Assembly (NCBI RefSeq): GCF_014647635.1
Contig: NZ_BMPO01000008.1
Coordinates: forward strand, 1-64,000
Direction: 5' to 3'
Length of the DNA stretch: 64,000 bases
DNA from: Pseudomonas matsuisoli
GTDB lineage: Bacteria; Pseudomonadota; Gammaproteobacteria; Pseudomonadales; Pseudomonadaceae
Position 1 is the first letter of the stretch, and every line of letters starts with the position of its first letter. A program made the position numbers and the translations under genes. The notes under the pieces were generated by a model. That model was not told where the DNA came from. It did no database searches and worked only from the letters and a program-made list of their open reading frames with translations. Positions 8,068-17,221 of the stretch are shown piece after piece.

Positions 8068-9258
8068 TCAGCGCGGGTTTAGCAAACCCCGCTCCGCCAG
8101 ATTGCTCATCAACGCCCCGACGCCGAACGTCCACGGAGACACCGCACTGCTGTGGTTCACGCGGTTGCGCAAACTGCCCAACCACCGGTTGGAAATCCGC
8201 ACCTCGTCATGAAGCTTGTGAGTGAACCCGCCACCGGGATGATCGCGGTCCTCCGTGGGTGCGAACAGCGTGCCCATGAACAGCAGGAACCCGTCGGGAT
8301 ATTGGTGGTTGGCGTTGATCGTTTGTGCGACGAGGTCCAACGGGTCGCGGCTGATCTGACTCATCGAGCTGCGCCCGGAAAGCACGAATCCCTCCTCACC
8401 CTCGACACGCAAGTCGACCTCGGCCTGGCGAACGTCGTCCAGAGTGAATCCCTCATCGAATAGCCGGATGAACGGGCCAAGGGCGCAAGAGCCATTATTG
8501 TCCTTGGCCTTGCTCAGCAGTAGTGCACTGCGCCCCTCGAAGTCGCGCAGGTTAACGTCGTTGCCAAGGGTGGCGCCAAGCACGTCGCCCTGCCCATTCA
8601 CGACCAACACCACCTCAGGTTCTGGATTGTTCCATTCCGACTTGGGATGAATGCCAATCTCCATGCCAGTGCCGACGGCGGCGAGCACCGGCGCCTTGGT
8701 GAAGATCTCGGCATCCGGCCCGATACCGACCTCCAGATACTGGGACCAAAGGCCCTGCTCGATCAGCAACTGCTTCAGCCGTTCGGCACGCTCTGACCCA
8801 GGGCGCACGTCGCGCAGGTTATCACCGATGAGATCACGGACTTTCGCGCGTACGGCCTCTGCGCGTTGTGGATCGCCGCCCGATCGCTCCTCGATGACCC
8901 GCTCCACCATGCTCGATGCGAACGTCACACCTGCTGCCTTGATCACTTGTAGATCAGCCGGCGCCAGCGCACATGGCCGCGAGGGATCGCGCGTGCTACC
9001 ACTGTTTTCCAGCAATGCCTCGACAGTGCATATCGGTTGCCCCGAATACGCGTTCAAACGCTGGACCAGCTCCGGTAGATCGAACAACGCGGCCAGCGTC
9101 GGTGCTAGCGGGGAAAGATCGACCACACCCTCTTCACGGAGCAGCACGGGCGAAGGGCCGCCTGGCGTACCGGGAATCCAGGCGCGTCCAACGAGAAGCC
9201 CGGCCAGGCCGTCTTCGGGAAGCGTGTTCTCCGGCGTCAACACAAGAGGTTTGGGCAT
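8068..9258 (-). CDS. FAH-superfamily 2-keto-3-deoxy-acid dehydratase-like protein
   Basis: A 396-residue FAH-family enzyme with an N-terminal segment ENTLPEDGLAGLLVGRAW and a C-terminal catalytic part with GMEIGIHPKSEWNNPEPEV (the acidic metal-site motif), LGNDVNLRDFEGRSALLL and ALGPFIR. Length and start match the XylX-like branch, whose known members dehydrate D-2-keto-3-deoxypentonates to 2-oxoglutarate semialdehyde. Function in pentose or other aldonate breakdown is inferred. It is divergent from the LysR gene at 9401. Confidence 0.75.
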   Translation of the reverse strand: MPKPLVLTPENTLPEDGLAGLLVGRAWIPGTPGGPSPVLLREEGVVDLSPLAPTLAALFDLPELVQRLNAYSGQPICTVEALLENSGSTRDPSRPCALAPADLQVIKAAGVTFASSMVERVIEERSGGDPQRAEAVRAKVRDLIGDNLRDVRPGSERAERLKQLLIEQGLWSQYLEVGIGPDAEIFTKAPVLAAVGTGMEIGIHPKSEWNNPEPEVVLVVNGQGDVLGATLGNDVNLRDFEGRSALLLSKAKDNNGSCALGPFIRLFDEGFTLDDVRQAEVDLRVEGEEGFVLSGRSSMSQISRDPLDLVAQTINANHQYPDGFLLFMGTLFAPTEDRDHPGGGFTHKLHDEVRISNRWLGSLRNRVNHSSAVSPWTFGVGALMSNLAERGLLNPR

Positions 9259-9400
9259 CGTTTCTTATCCTTGTAATGATTTGTACGGCACAGGCGACAT
9301 CTGCCGATGGAAGCGCAGCGGCCGTGGAGCGCATATTGAGGCTGTGCGACCATAGCCAGCCGCCACCGGCGCTTCCAATGACTATTCCTCAAGGGTTGAT

Positions 9401-10381
9401 ATGGATCCGTTATCGGACGAAGGACAGGATGTCGACGGTGGGCACCCACGCCGACCAGCACTGCACAATTGGTTGCGCCTGCGTCACCTATTGCTGATCG
9501 AGACGCTCGGTCGCACTGCGAACATGCACGCGGCCGCGCAGAGCATGGGCCTTAGCCAGCCGGCGGTGAGCAAGATGCTGCGGGACATCGAAGACTTGCT
9601 TGGCGTGGTGCTGTTCGAGCGCCGGCCGCGCGAATTAGCGCCCACCGAACTGGGTCGCGCGGTTATCGAATACGCCCAGCGCACCCTCAACGATAGCCAG
9701 CGCTTCGAGCGCGAGTTAGCGAACCTGCGCCGCGGCGGCTATGGCCAGCTGCGGGTCGGGGCAATCTTCGCCGCCACCGCCAATGCACTGCCCGAAGCCA
9801 TTTTGCGGATCAAGCGCGAGCGGCCGTTGCTGGCGGTCGAGCTCGTCGAGCAGACCAGCGATCACCTGCTGGCGATGCTCGAACGCAAGGAACTTGACCT
9901 CGTGGTGGGCCGCTACACCGAGCCGGACCAGCAGCGCCGCTTCAGTTTCGAGCCGCTTTACCATGAGCCGTTTGTGCTGACCGCAGGTGCCGGCCATCCA
10001 CTGGCCGAGCAACGCGCCGTGTCCGGCGATGCGCTACTGCGCTGGCCGTGGGTGTTGTACCCGAGCAATACCCCGCTGCGACGCATGCTCGAACACGCGT
10101 TCGCCGAAGCCGATATGGGCGTGCCGACCAATAGCCTGGAAACGACGTCGGTGCAGACGACGCTCAAGTTGCTCGAATGCAGCCAGGCCATCGCGCTGCT
10201 TCCGGAATCGATCATCCGAACCCACCTTGCCGAGGGTCGACTGTGCAAGCTGGATACGGCCCTCAACACGCCTACGCTGGGCTACGGGCTGCTGCTGCGC
10301 ATTGGCGAGCCCACCTCTGCCAATGCACAGGCATTCGCTCGCATCCTGCGCGACGTGGCCCGGCTAGAAACGAGCAGCTAA
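9401..10381 (+). CDS. LysR-type regulator
   Basis: A 326-residue LysR protein with HTH at residues about 30-90 (ANMHAAAQSMGLSQPAVSKMLRDIE) and the effector-domain entry GQLRVGAIFAATANALP. It stands between the divergent XylX-like gene and the downstream transporter operon and could control either. It is of the same broad GbpR-like type as the two other LysR genes of this region but much less similar to them than they are to each other. No operator was identified. Confidence 0.85.
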   Translation: MDPLSDEGQDVDGGHPRRPALHNWLRLRHLLLIETLGRTANMHAAAQSMGLSQPAVSKMLRDIEDLLGVVLFERRPRELAPTELGRAVIEYAQRTLNDSQRFERELANLRRGGYGQLRVGAIFAATANALPEAILRIKRERPLLAVELVEQTSDHLLAMLERKELDLVVGRYTEPDQQRRFSFEPLYHEPFVLTAGAGHPLAEQRAVSGDALLRWPWVLYPSNTPLRRMLEHAFAEADMGVPTNSLETTSVQTTLKLLECSQAIALLPESIIRTHLAEGRLCKLDTALNTPTLGYGLLLRIGEPTSANAQAFARILRDVARLETSS

Positions 10382-10631
10382 AGAGCGCTTGTTCTTATTT
10401 GGCCCCCACTCGCGCAGCGTGCGGCCAGCACGCCTTCGCGCCTATGGCCCGCTCCTACAGCAGGAAGGGCTTCACTCACGCCAACCGCTGAAGCCAATAA
10501 CCGCGCGTTATAGTCCGATGAGAAAGGCTCATTAGACACGCGCCTCGCCGTAGCCCATAAGTTCGACCACGCGCCCGGCCTCGTATGCCGACGTGACGGA
10601 TCACTAACAATAATTTCAATAGGTGAAAACG

Positions 10632-11627
10632 ATGAAGAATGACGACCGCAATGGCCGGCCTTTCCTCCTGCGCCCGTTCCGGGCCCTGCTACTCTCCGCG
10701 CTCTTCACCTCTCCCTTGGCACTGGCCGATTATCCCGAACGCCCCATTCAGCTGATCGTTCCCTGGGCTGCAGGCGGCGGGAGCGATGCAGCCGCGCGCG
10801 GTATCGCCACTGCGCTGGAGAAAGAACTGGGCACCACGGTAAACGTCGTCAACCGTCCTGGCGGCGGTGGCGTCGTCGGCCACACGGCCATGGCCAGCGC
10901 GCGTCCTGACGGCTATACGCTCGGCTTCATCACTGGTGAGCTGAACATGCTGCATTGGCAGGGCCTCACCAAGATCTCCCGCGAGGACTTCACGCCCCTC
11001 GCCATGACCAACTACGACTACCCTGGCGTGCAGATCGCCGCGGACGCGCCCTACAACGACGTGCAGTCGCTGCTGGCGGCCATCAAGGAAAAACCCAAAG
11101 GCACCTTCAGCGCATCTGGCACTGGCCTTGGCGGTATCTGGCACGTGGCGTTCGCCGGGCTGCTGCTGGACCAAGACATTCCGCCCGATCAGGTCCGCTG
11201 GATTCCCAGTCAAGGTGCAGCACCTGCCATGGTCGAGCTCGCTGCCGGCAACCTGGAGATCGTGCCGTCCTCCGTGCCCGAAGCACGCTCGATGATCGAT
11301 GCCGGCAAAGCCAAGGGTCTGGCGGTCGTTTCGCCAGAACGCAATCCCGCGTTCCCGAACATTCCGACCATCAAGGAAACCATCGGCAGCGATTACTCGC
11401 TTGGGGAATGGCGCGGCGTCGCCGGACCCAAGGGCATGGACCCTGCTGTCGTCGAAAAACTCGGCAAGGCGCTCGAAGCGGCCTACAAAAGCGACACGTA
11501 CCAGGACTTCATGAAGAAGCAGGGCTTCGGTGTTGAGTGGCGTAATCCCACCGAGTTCAAGACGTTCCTCGCGGAAAACGACGAGTACATGGGCGGCATC
11601 ATCGAGAAGATCGGCCTGAAGAAGTAA
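10632..11627 (+). CDS. tctC: Tripartite tricarboxylate transporter substrate-binding protein
   Basis: A 331-residue periplasmic binding protein of the Bug/TctC family. A signal peptide (charged start, hydrophobic core, cleavage after LALA near residue 32) is followed by the family motif YPERPIQLIVPWAAGGGSD and by NRPGGGGVVG in the ligand site. Start: the ATG at 10632 has AGGTG six bases away; a GTG at 10623 is an alternative. Bug proteins bind carboxylates of many kinds, so the ligand is unknown; the neighbours suggest a sugar acid or hydroxy acid. First gene of tctC-tctB-tctA-dehydrogenase. Confidence 0.93.
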   Translation: MKNDDRNGRPFLLRPFRALLLSALFTSPLALADYPERPIQLIVPWAAGGGSDAAARGIATALEKELGTTVNVVNRPGGGGVVGHTAMASARPDGYTLGFITGELNMLHWQGLTKISREDFTPLAMTNYDYPGVQIAADAPYNDVQSLLAAIKEKPKGTFSASGTGLGGIWHVAFAGLLLDQDIPPDQVRWIPSQGAAPAMVELAAGNLEIVPSSVPEARSMIDAGKAKGLAVVSPERNPAFPNIPTIKETIGSDYSLGEWRGVAGPKGMDPAVVEKLGKALEAAYKSDTYQDFMKKQGFGVEWRNPTEFKTFLAENDEYMGGIIEKIGLKK

Positions 11628-11765
11628 CGCATGGGGCGCCGTGCTGCCACCGGCCAAATGCCGCTGCAGGACGGCGTCTTTGCACCCTTCAACCGAGGGT
11701 CTGTTGATGCTTTGTCGCGCGTGTGGCTGCGAACGAGACGTCATCAGCCCCTAAGGAGCTTCGTC

Positions 11766-12221
11766 ATGAAGGACCTGATCCTCGGACTACTCTTCGCCGT
11801 GCTGGGCATCGCCGTCATCGTCATGGCGCGTTCGTTCAGCACCATCGACGGCCTGCAATATGGCGCCGACCTTTTTCCGACCTTAATCGGCACCGGCATG
11901 CTCGCGGGCGGCGTATTGCTCGCCTTGAGTGGCGTACGCCAAATGAATAGAGCCCGCGCTGCGGGCGAAATAGCGGCCCAATTGCCAAGGCCTAGCTGGA
12001 CCGTTGTGCTCCCTGTCGTCGCCGTGATCGGCTACATCCTTTTGGCCGACACGCTCGGCACGGGACTGACGCTCGCGTTAGCCATGTTCATGCTGTTCTG
12101 CTCGCGCGGTGTTCGCTTGCTGCCGGCCATCCTGACCTCCGTCATCGCAGCTGCCATCGTCACCTTCGCGTTCACCCGACTCCTGTCCGTGCCGCTACCA
12201 CTCGGCCCATGGGGCTTCTGA
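11766..12221 (+). CDS. tctB: Tripartite tricarboxylate transporter small permease
   Basis: A 151-residue protein with four predicted membrane helices and the TctB layout: helix 1 (ILGLLFAVLGIAVIVMA), a polar loop containing DLFPTLIGTGMLAGG, and three further helices. The ATG at 11766 follows AAGGAG at the right distance; the frame is open upstream but the extension is not family-like. It is the small membrane partner of the large permease 10 bases downstream. Confidence 0.9.
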   Translation: MKDLILGLLFAVLGIAVIVMARSFSTIDGLQYGADLFPTLIGTGMLAGGVLLALSGVRQMNRARAAGEIAAQLPRPSWTVVLPVVAVIGYILLADTLGTGLTLALAMFMLFCSRGVRLLPAILTSVIAAAIVTFAFTRLLSVPLPLGPWGF

Positions 12222-12231
12222 GGAATTAGCC

Positions 12232-13773
12232 ATGTCCGAACTCATCGATGGCATGTTGCTGGTGTTCAACTTGCAGACGATGCTCGTCATTGTCGTAGCC
12301 GCACTGTTCGGCGTTTTCGTCGGCGCGATCCCCGGGCTCTCCGCGACCATGGCTGTCGCCCTGCTCGTGCCCGTCACCTTCTACATGGAACCGACCGCCG
12401 CCATCGCCGCGATCATTACCACGGCCGCCATGGCCATCTTCGCCGGCGACATCCCCGGGGCCTACCTGAACATTCCAGGCACACCTGCGTCAGCGGCGTA
12501 CGTCTCGGATGCCAGTGCGCTCGGTCGCATGGGCCGCGTGCGTGAATGCTTGGGCACCAACCTCATCTGTTCGGTCATCGGCGGCCTGGCCGGCACCTTG
12601 GTGCTGATCATGGTCGCCCCCTCGCTGGCGGAGTTCGCTCTGAACTTCAGCTCCTTCGAATACTTTTGGCTTGCCGTTCTCGGCCTAAGCAGCGCGGTGT
12701 TCATTGCGCCCGGCTCCCCGGTAAAAGGCTTCCTTTCCTTGATGGTAGGCCTGTTGCTGGCGACCGTGGGCCTGGACATGGTGACCGGCAGCCCACGTTT
12801 CACCTTCGACGTGCCCGACCTCATGGGCGGCATCAACTTCATTCCGGTGATGATCGGCTGCTTTGCCCTCAACGAAGTAATGAAACTGTACGCCAGCCGC
12901 GAATCCGCCTCTGCGGCAGCCAAGGGCGACAGCGCCGAACGCCATCCGCAAACCGGGACGGTCTTCGGCAAGGTCCCAGGCAACCTACGCAAGCATTGGC
13001 GTAACGTCACGCGAGGCAGTGTGCTGGGTACCCTGATCGGCGCACTTCCCGGCGCCGGTGCGGACATTGCAGCCTGGATCTCCTACGCGGTCAGCAAGAA
13101 GCGCTCGAAGACGCCTGAGGCCTATGGCAAGGGCCACCTCGAAGGCATCGTCGATGCGAGTTCGGCCAACAACGCCGGCATTTGCGGCGCTTGGGTCCCA
13201 GCCCTGGTGTTCGGCATTCCGGGGGACTCGATCACCGCGATCGTCATCGGCGTGCTATACATGAAGGGCATGAACCCCGGGCCGACGATCTTCATAGACA
13301 ACGCCGAAATGGCCTACGGCCTGTTCACGGCGTTCTTCGTTGCCAACCTGATCCTGATCCCCATCGGTTACCTGGCGATCCGCAGCGCCCATATCTTCGC
13401 CGTTACCCCGGCCAAGGTCCTGATGCCAATCATCCTGGCGTTCTGCATCGTCGGCGCGTTCGCCATCAACAACTCGCTGACCGACGTGTGGATCATGCTG
13501 GCCTGTGGCGTGGCGGCGTACCTGTTGGCCAGCTCCGACTTTCCGATCGCCCCCGCGATCCTGGGGCTCGTGCTGGGCAACATCCTGGAAAACAACTTCA
13601 TGACCTCGATGATCAAGTCCAACGGCAACTTGCTTGCGTTCTTCGAGCGCCCCATTAGTGCGGGCCTGGGCGCGCTGGTCGCCTTGATCGTGCTGTTCCC
13701 CCTGTTCACCAAAGCCTGGCTCAAATACCGCAAGCGGCCGGCCCTGCAATCCGCGCCTCAAGGAGGTCGATAA
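12232..13773 (+). CDS. tctA: Tripartite tricarboxylate transporter large permease
   Basis: A 513-residue polytopic inner-membrane protein of the TctA family with about 12 hydrophobic segments. The two family signatures are present: FVGAIPGLSATMAVALLVP near the N terminus and LIGALPGAGADIAAWISYA in the middle, plus SANNAGICGAWVPALVFGIPGD. It forms the proton- or sodium-coupled channel loaded by TctC. Its stop codon overlaps the start of the next gene (TAATG). Confidence 0.95.
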   Translation: MSELIDGMLLVFNLQTMLVIVVAALFGVFVGAIPGLSATMAVALLVPVTFYMEPTAAIAAIITTAAMAIFAGDIPGAYLNIPGTPASAAYVSDASALGRMGRVRECLGTNLICSVIGGLAGTLVLIMVAPSLAEFALNFSSFEYFWLAVLGLSSAVFIAPGSPVKGFLSLMVGLLLATVGLDMVTGSPRFTFDVPDLMGGINFIPVMIGCFALNEVMKLYASRESASAAAKGDSAERHPQTGTVFGKVPGNLRKHWRNVTRGSVLGTLIGALPGAGADIAAWISYAVSKKRSKTPEAYGKGHLEGIVDASSANNAGICGAWVPALVFGIPGDSITAIVIGVLYMKGMNPGPTIFIDNAEMAYGLFTAFFVANLILIPIGYLAIRSAHIFAVTPAKVLMPIILAFCIVGAFAINNSLTDVWIMLACGVAAYLLASSDFPIAPAILGLVLGNILENNFMTSMIKSNGNLLAFFERPISAGLGALVALIVLFPLFTKAWLKYRKRPALQSAPQGGR

Positions 13774-14819
13774 TGTCCGCCGTCGATGCAAAGGCCCTTC
13801 ACGGCCTGATCCAGCAATTGTTTGAAAGGCACGGAGCCAGCGATAAGGTCGCCTCGACCGTCGCCCGCGTGCTACTCGAAGGCGACCTGCTCGGTCATCA
13901 CACCCATGGCGTGAAACTGGCGCAGGGCTATCTCAAGGACATTCGCGCCGGGCATGCGCGGGTCGATCCAGCGGCGCTGGAAACAGTTCGGCAGACGCCA
14001 GTGGCCGCGCAATACGATGCGAACTACCTGCTAGGGCCGTACTGCGTCGAGCATGCTCTGGCATTCGCGGCTAATGCGGCAAAGACGTTCGGCATTGGTA
14101 TCGCCAACATCCGCCGCTCGCATCACATTGCGTGTCTCGCCGCTTATCTGCAGCCAGTGACCAAGCATGGCCTCATGCCGATCATCTACACCTCCGACCC
14201 CGCGGTTGCGTCAGTCGCGCCATTCGGCGGGCTGGACCCGGTGTACACACCCAACCCACTGGCGATCGGCATTCCAACCAGCCAACAGCCCATCCTTATC
14301 GACGTGAGCATGTCCAACATCACCAATGGCCTGGTGAACAAGACACGCGCCGCAGGCGAGCAGTTGGAACATGCCACTCTGCTCGATAACAAAGGCCAGC
14401 TCAGCCGTGACCCGGAAGCCTTCTTCACCGACCCTCCGGGCAGCATCCTGCCTCTGGGCGGCTTGGAGTTTGGCCACAAAGGGTTTGCCCTCGGCACCAT
14501 GGTCGAGGCGTTGACGGCCGGGCTCGGTGGCTTTGGCCGCCGGGATCAGCCAGAAGGCTGGGGGGCGGCCGTCTGCGTCATGGTGCTCGACCCCGAGCAT
14601 TTCGGCGGTCTGCAAGCATTCGAAGGCGAAATGGATCACTTCGTCTCTCGGTGCCGCTCAAGCCGGGAACGCATCTCAGGGCAACCGGTACGCTTACCCG
14701 GACACGCCGGTCTGGCACGACGAGAGCGCTATCTGACCGAAGGGATTCCACTGCCGGCGGACGTACTCGCGGCAGTACGGAGCGCAGCGGCGGACGGTGG
14801 ACTGGATTGCCCGTTCTAG
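13773..14819 (+). CDS. Malate/L-lactate dehydrogenase (Ldh2) family oxidoreductase
   Basis: A 348-residue NAD(P)-dependent dehydrogenase of the Ldh2/MDG2 fold, unrelated to classical Rossmann malate dehydrogenases. Seen: EGDLLGHHTHGVKL with the catalytic-type histidine, NIRRSHHIACLAAYL, PNPLAIGIPT, and GHKGFALGTMVEALT. Members oxidise malate, sulfolactate, ureidoglycolate or 2-keto-3-deoxy acids to oxo acids. It is translationally coupled to tctA, so it most likely acts on the hydroxy acid imported by this transporter; the substrate itself is not decided by sequence. Confidence 0.85.
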   Translation: MSAVDAKALHGLIQQLFERHGASDKVASTVARVLLEGDLLGHHTHGVKLAQGYLKDIRAGHARVDPAALETVRQTPVAAQYDANYLLGPYCVEHALAFAANAAKTFGIGIANIRRSHHIACLAAYLQPVTKHGLMPIIYTSDPAVASVAPFGGLDPVYTPNPLAIGIPTSQQPILIDVSMSNITNGLVNKTRAAGEQLEHATLLDNKGQLSRDPEAFFTDPPGSILPLGGLEFGHKGFALGTMVEALTAGLGGFGRRDQPEGWGAAVCVMVLDPEHFGGLQAFEGEMDHFVSRCRSSRERISGQPVRLPGHAGLARRERYLTEGIPLPADVLAAVRSAAADGGLDCPF

Positions 14820-14884
14820 AGGCTGCTTGATGGTTAGCGTCCCTTCCGATCGTGTCGGACCGGGCTTTGCTCAGCGGTAGTCTC

Positions 14885-15091
14885 GTAGGGCAGGTGAAAC
14901 CCGCGTGGCCGCAGAAAGCCGCGGGTTGCACCCGCCCTACAAAATTATATGCAGGACACCGTATTGGTAGCTTTTTGGAACGCCCTTTAGAAGCTGATCG
15001 AGCGGTGCTCAGTCGTAGCCACCAGCAGCGGAACAGTAAAACGACACTGCCCTTGGGACTGCTTCGCGGGCATGGCCCGCTCCCACAGCGG
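14885..15091. repeat. Inverted repeat and REP element between convergent genes
   Basis: Bases 14885-14940 form a long hairpin whose arms contain GTAGGGC/GCCCTAC and CCGCG/CGCGG with CCCGC-type filling; the same hairpin type recurs near 60060-60260. Bases 15061-15088 carry the Pseudomonas REP core GCTTCGCGGGCATGGCCCGC. Both lie between the 3' ends of the Ldh2 and FMN-dehydrogenase genes and could stop transcription from either side. No gene is visible in 14820-15116. Confidence 0.7.
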
Positions 15092-15116
15092 TGAAATGCT
15101 GAAGCAGATGGCAGCT

Positions 15117-16322
15117 TCACCCCAAGGCTTGCTGCGCGCGTGCCCGCCAGAGCGGATCATGGATCAGTTCTGGCCGTAGTTCGTCGAGACCAGAGCAACC
15201 CAACAGGCCAACGGTACGGTCCAGCTCGACGCGCAAGATGTCGATCGCATGGCTCGCGCCGGGGCCTTTACCAGCGGCGAGACCGTAGAGCCCGGCTCGG
15301 CCAATGGATACGCCATCAGCGCCAAGCAACAAGGCCTTGGCAATGTCGCTGCCGCGGCGGAAGCCGCCATCGAGGAATACCTGCATATGCCCGCGCGCAC
15401 GCTGCACGACCTCTGGCAGGGTGTCCATCGCGGAAACGGCACCATCGAGCTGGCGCCCGCCATGGTTCGATAACACGAGCCCGTCGACGCCGTACTTGAG
15501 CGCGATCTCTGCATCTGCGGGATGCATCAGCCCTTTGACGATCAGCTTGCCCTTCCAGATATCCCGAAGCCAGGCGATGTCGGCCCAAGCGAGGGTCGGA
15601 TCGAGCTCGGCCGCCAAGGCGCTGGCCGCGCCCTTCACACTGTCCTGCCCGGGCGGGAGCAGATCACCCATGTTCTTGAAACGGGGCACGCCATGGGGCA
15701 CCAGCACGTCCCACATCCACTCGGGATGCAGCGCGGTATCGAGCCGGTTTCGCCAGTCCAGTTTCAGGGGCCGCACGTAATTGCGGCGGTCCCATTCCCG
15801 ATTGCCGAAGATCGCGCTGTCGGTGGTCACCATGATGGCTTCCAGCCCCAGCCGACTGACGCGCTCGACAAGCTTCGCCACATGCTCACGGGTGCGATAG
15901 AGGTAGATCTGCATCCATGCCCGCACGCCTTCGACGGCGGCGATGTCCTCGATGGACACGGTGGATGCGTTGCTCAATACGAACGGAATACCGGCTTGCG
16001 CGGCCGCCTCCGCCAGGTGCAAATCCCCTTGATGCGTCAGCAGTCCGTTGAACCCGGTGGGCCCGATCATGAACGGCAGCTTCGATTCGACACCCAGAAA
16101 ATCGCGCCTCAGATCCCGCGCGCCGACTGCACGCAGCGTGCGCGGCTGCAAGGTGATGGACTCGAAAACACTGCGATTGCGGCGCAATGTGACTTCATCA
16201 TCAGCGCCACCCTCGACGTACTCGAAGGAGAAATTGGGCAGCCTGCGCCGGGCCATTTCGCGTAGCTCGTCTATATTCTGCGCGCGCCGGTAGTCGCGAC
16301 CGGGGTACAGCCGTCTCTTCAT
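15117..16322 (-). CDS. FMN-dependent alpha-hydroxy-acid dehydrogenase
   Basis: A 401-residue flavoenzyme of the lactate/glycolate/mandelate dehydrogenase family that oxidises an L-2-hydroxy acid to the 2-oxo acid and passes electrons to the respiratory chain or oxygen. Visible: the N-terminal FEYVEGGADDE, the FMN-binding IGPTGFNGL, WMQIYLY, VTTDSA, the catalytic-histidine motif VLSNHGGRQLDGA and DGGFRRGSDIAKAL. Length is right for LldD/MdlB-like enzymes. It is the last gene of the TRAP-transporter operon; the substrate is probably a sugar-acid-derived hydroxy acid. Confidence 0.9.
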   Translation of the reverse strand: MKRRLYPGRDYRRAQNIDELREMARRRLPNFSFEYVEGGADDEVTLRRNRSVFESITLQPRTLRAVGARDLRRDFLGVESKLPFMIGPTGFNGLLTHQGDLHLAEAAAQAGIPFVLSNASTVSIEDIAAVEGVRAWMQIYLYRTREHVAKLVERVSRLGLEAIMVTTDSAIFGNREWDRRNYVRPLKLDWRNRLDTALHPEWMWDVLVPHGVPRFKNMGDLLPPGQDSVKGAASALAAELDPTLAWADIAWLRDIWKGKLIVKGLMHPADAEIALKYGVDGLVLSNHGGRQLDGAVSAMDTLPEVVQRARGHMQVFLDGGFRRGSDIAKALLLGADGVSIGRAGLYGLAAGKGPGASHAIDILRVELDRTVGLLGCSGLDELRPELIHDPLWRARAQQALG

Positions 16323-16366
16323 GTTTTTTCGCTCGAAAGAAGCGGCGGCCGAAAGCCGCCGCCGAA

Positions 16367-17221
16367 TCAGTCCTGACGCGCCCAGGCGACGACGCGCTGA
16401 CGCTGCTCACCGAGGCCGGCGATAGACAGGCGCATCTCGTCACCCGCCGCCAGAAAACGCGGTGGTTGCATGCCGGCGCCTACGCCTGGAGGCGTGCCCG
16501 TACAAATCAGATCGCCCGGCTCCAGCGTAATGAAACCGCTGATGTAGCTGACGATCTCCTCCACGCCGAAGATCATGGTGCGGGTGCTTCCCTGCTGGCA
16601 GGTCTCACCGTTCACCGACAGGTTGAGCGCCAAATCACGCAGGTCACTGATCTCATCGGGTGTCACCAACCAGGGGCCGATCGGTGCGAAGGTATCGCAC
16701 CCCTTACCCTTGTCCCAGGTGCCGCCACGTTCGAGTTGGAAGGCACGTTCGGACACATCGTTGACGATGCAGTAACCCGCCACATGCTCCAGTGCATGCG
16801 CCTGCTCGACATAGCGCGCCCGCTTGCCGATCACGATGCCCAGCTCCACTTCCCAATCGGTTTTCTCCGAGCCGCGTGGCAGCATCACATCATCGAAGGG
16901 GCCGTTGATCGCACTGATCGCCTTGGTGAACAGCACTGGCTCGGTCGGTACGGGTAGGCCGGACTCCTTGGCATGGTCGGCATAGTTCAGACCAACGCAG
17001 ATGATCTTGCCGATACCGCCCCATGGCGTGCCCAACCGCGGCTCGCCGTCCACCCTTGGCAGGCGCTCGACATCCAGCGCCGCCAGCTCAGCCAAACGAT
17101 TCGCGGACAGGGTGTCGCCGGTGATGTCCGCCAGGTGTGCGGACAGATCGCGCATCCCACCGCCTGCATCGACGAGCCCTGGTTTCTCTTGCCCCTTGGG
17201 GCCGTAGCGCAGCAGCTTCAT
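16367..17221 (-). CDS. FAH-family hydrolase (2,4-diketo-3-deoxy-acid hydrolase / ureidoglycolate lyase type)
   Basis: A 284-residue FAH-domain enzyme. The catalytic region shows GLNYADHAKESG, the acidic metal ligands in DWEVELGIVIG and a further aspartate in VNDVSERAFQ, then GKGCDTFAPIGPWLV and TGTPPGVGAG. Relatives include 2,4-diketo-3-deoxy-L-fuconate hydrolase and enzymes annotated as ureidoglycolate lyase; context with a TRAP transporter and a hydroxy-acid dehydrogenase favours a diketo-deoxy sugar acid. The start overlaps the stop of the frameshifted upstream gene (ATGA). This is the third FAH-type enzyme within 11 kb. Confidence 0.85.
   Translation of the reverse strand: MKLLRYGPKGQEKPGLVDAGGGMRDLSAHLADITGDTLSANRLAELAALDVERLPRVDGEPRLGTPWGGIGKIICVGLNYADHAKESGLPVPTEPVLFTKAISAINGPFDDVMLPRGSEKTDWEVELGIVIGKRARYVEQAHALEHVAGYCIVNDVSERAFQLERGGTWDKGKGCDTFAPIGPWLVTPDEISDLRDLALNLSVNGETCQQGSTRTMIFGVEEIVSYISGFITLEPGDLICTGTPPGVGAGMQPPRFLAAGDEMRLSIAGLGEQRQRVVAWARQD

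Noticed and set aside
10689-11744. Open frame of 351 codons opposite tctC
   Set aside because: Antisense shadow; tctC has signal peptide and Bug-family motif.
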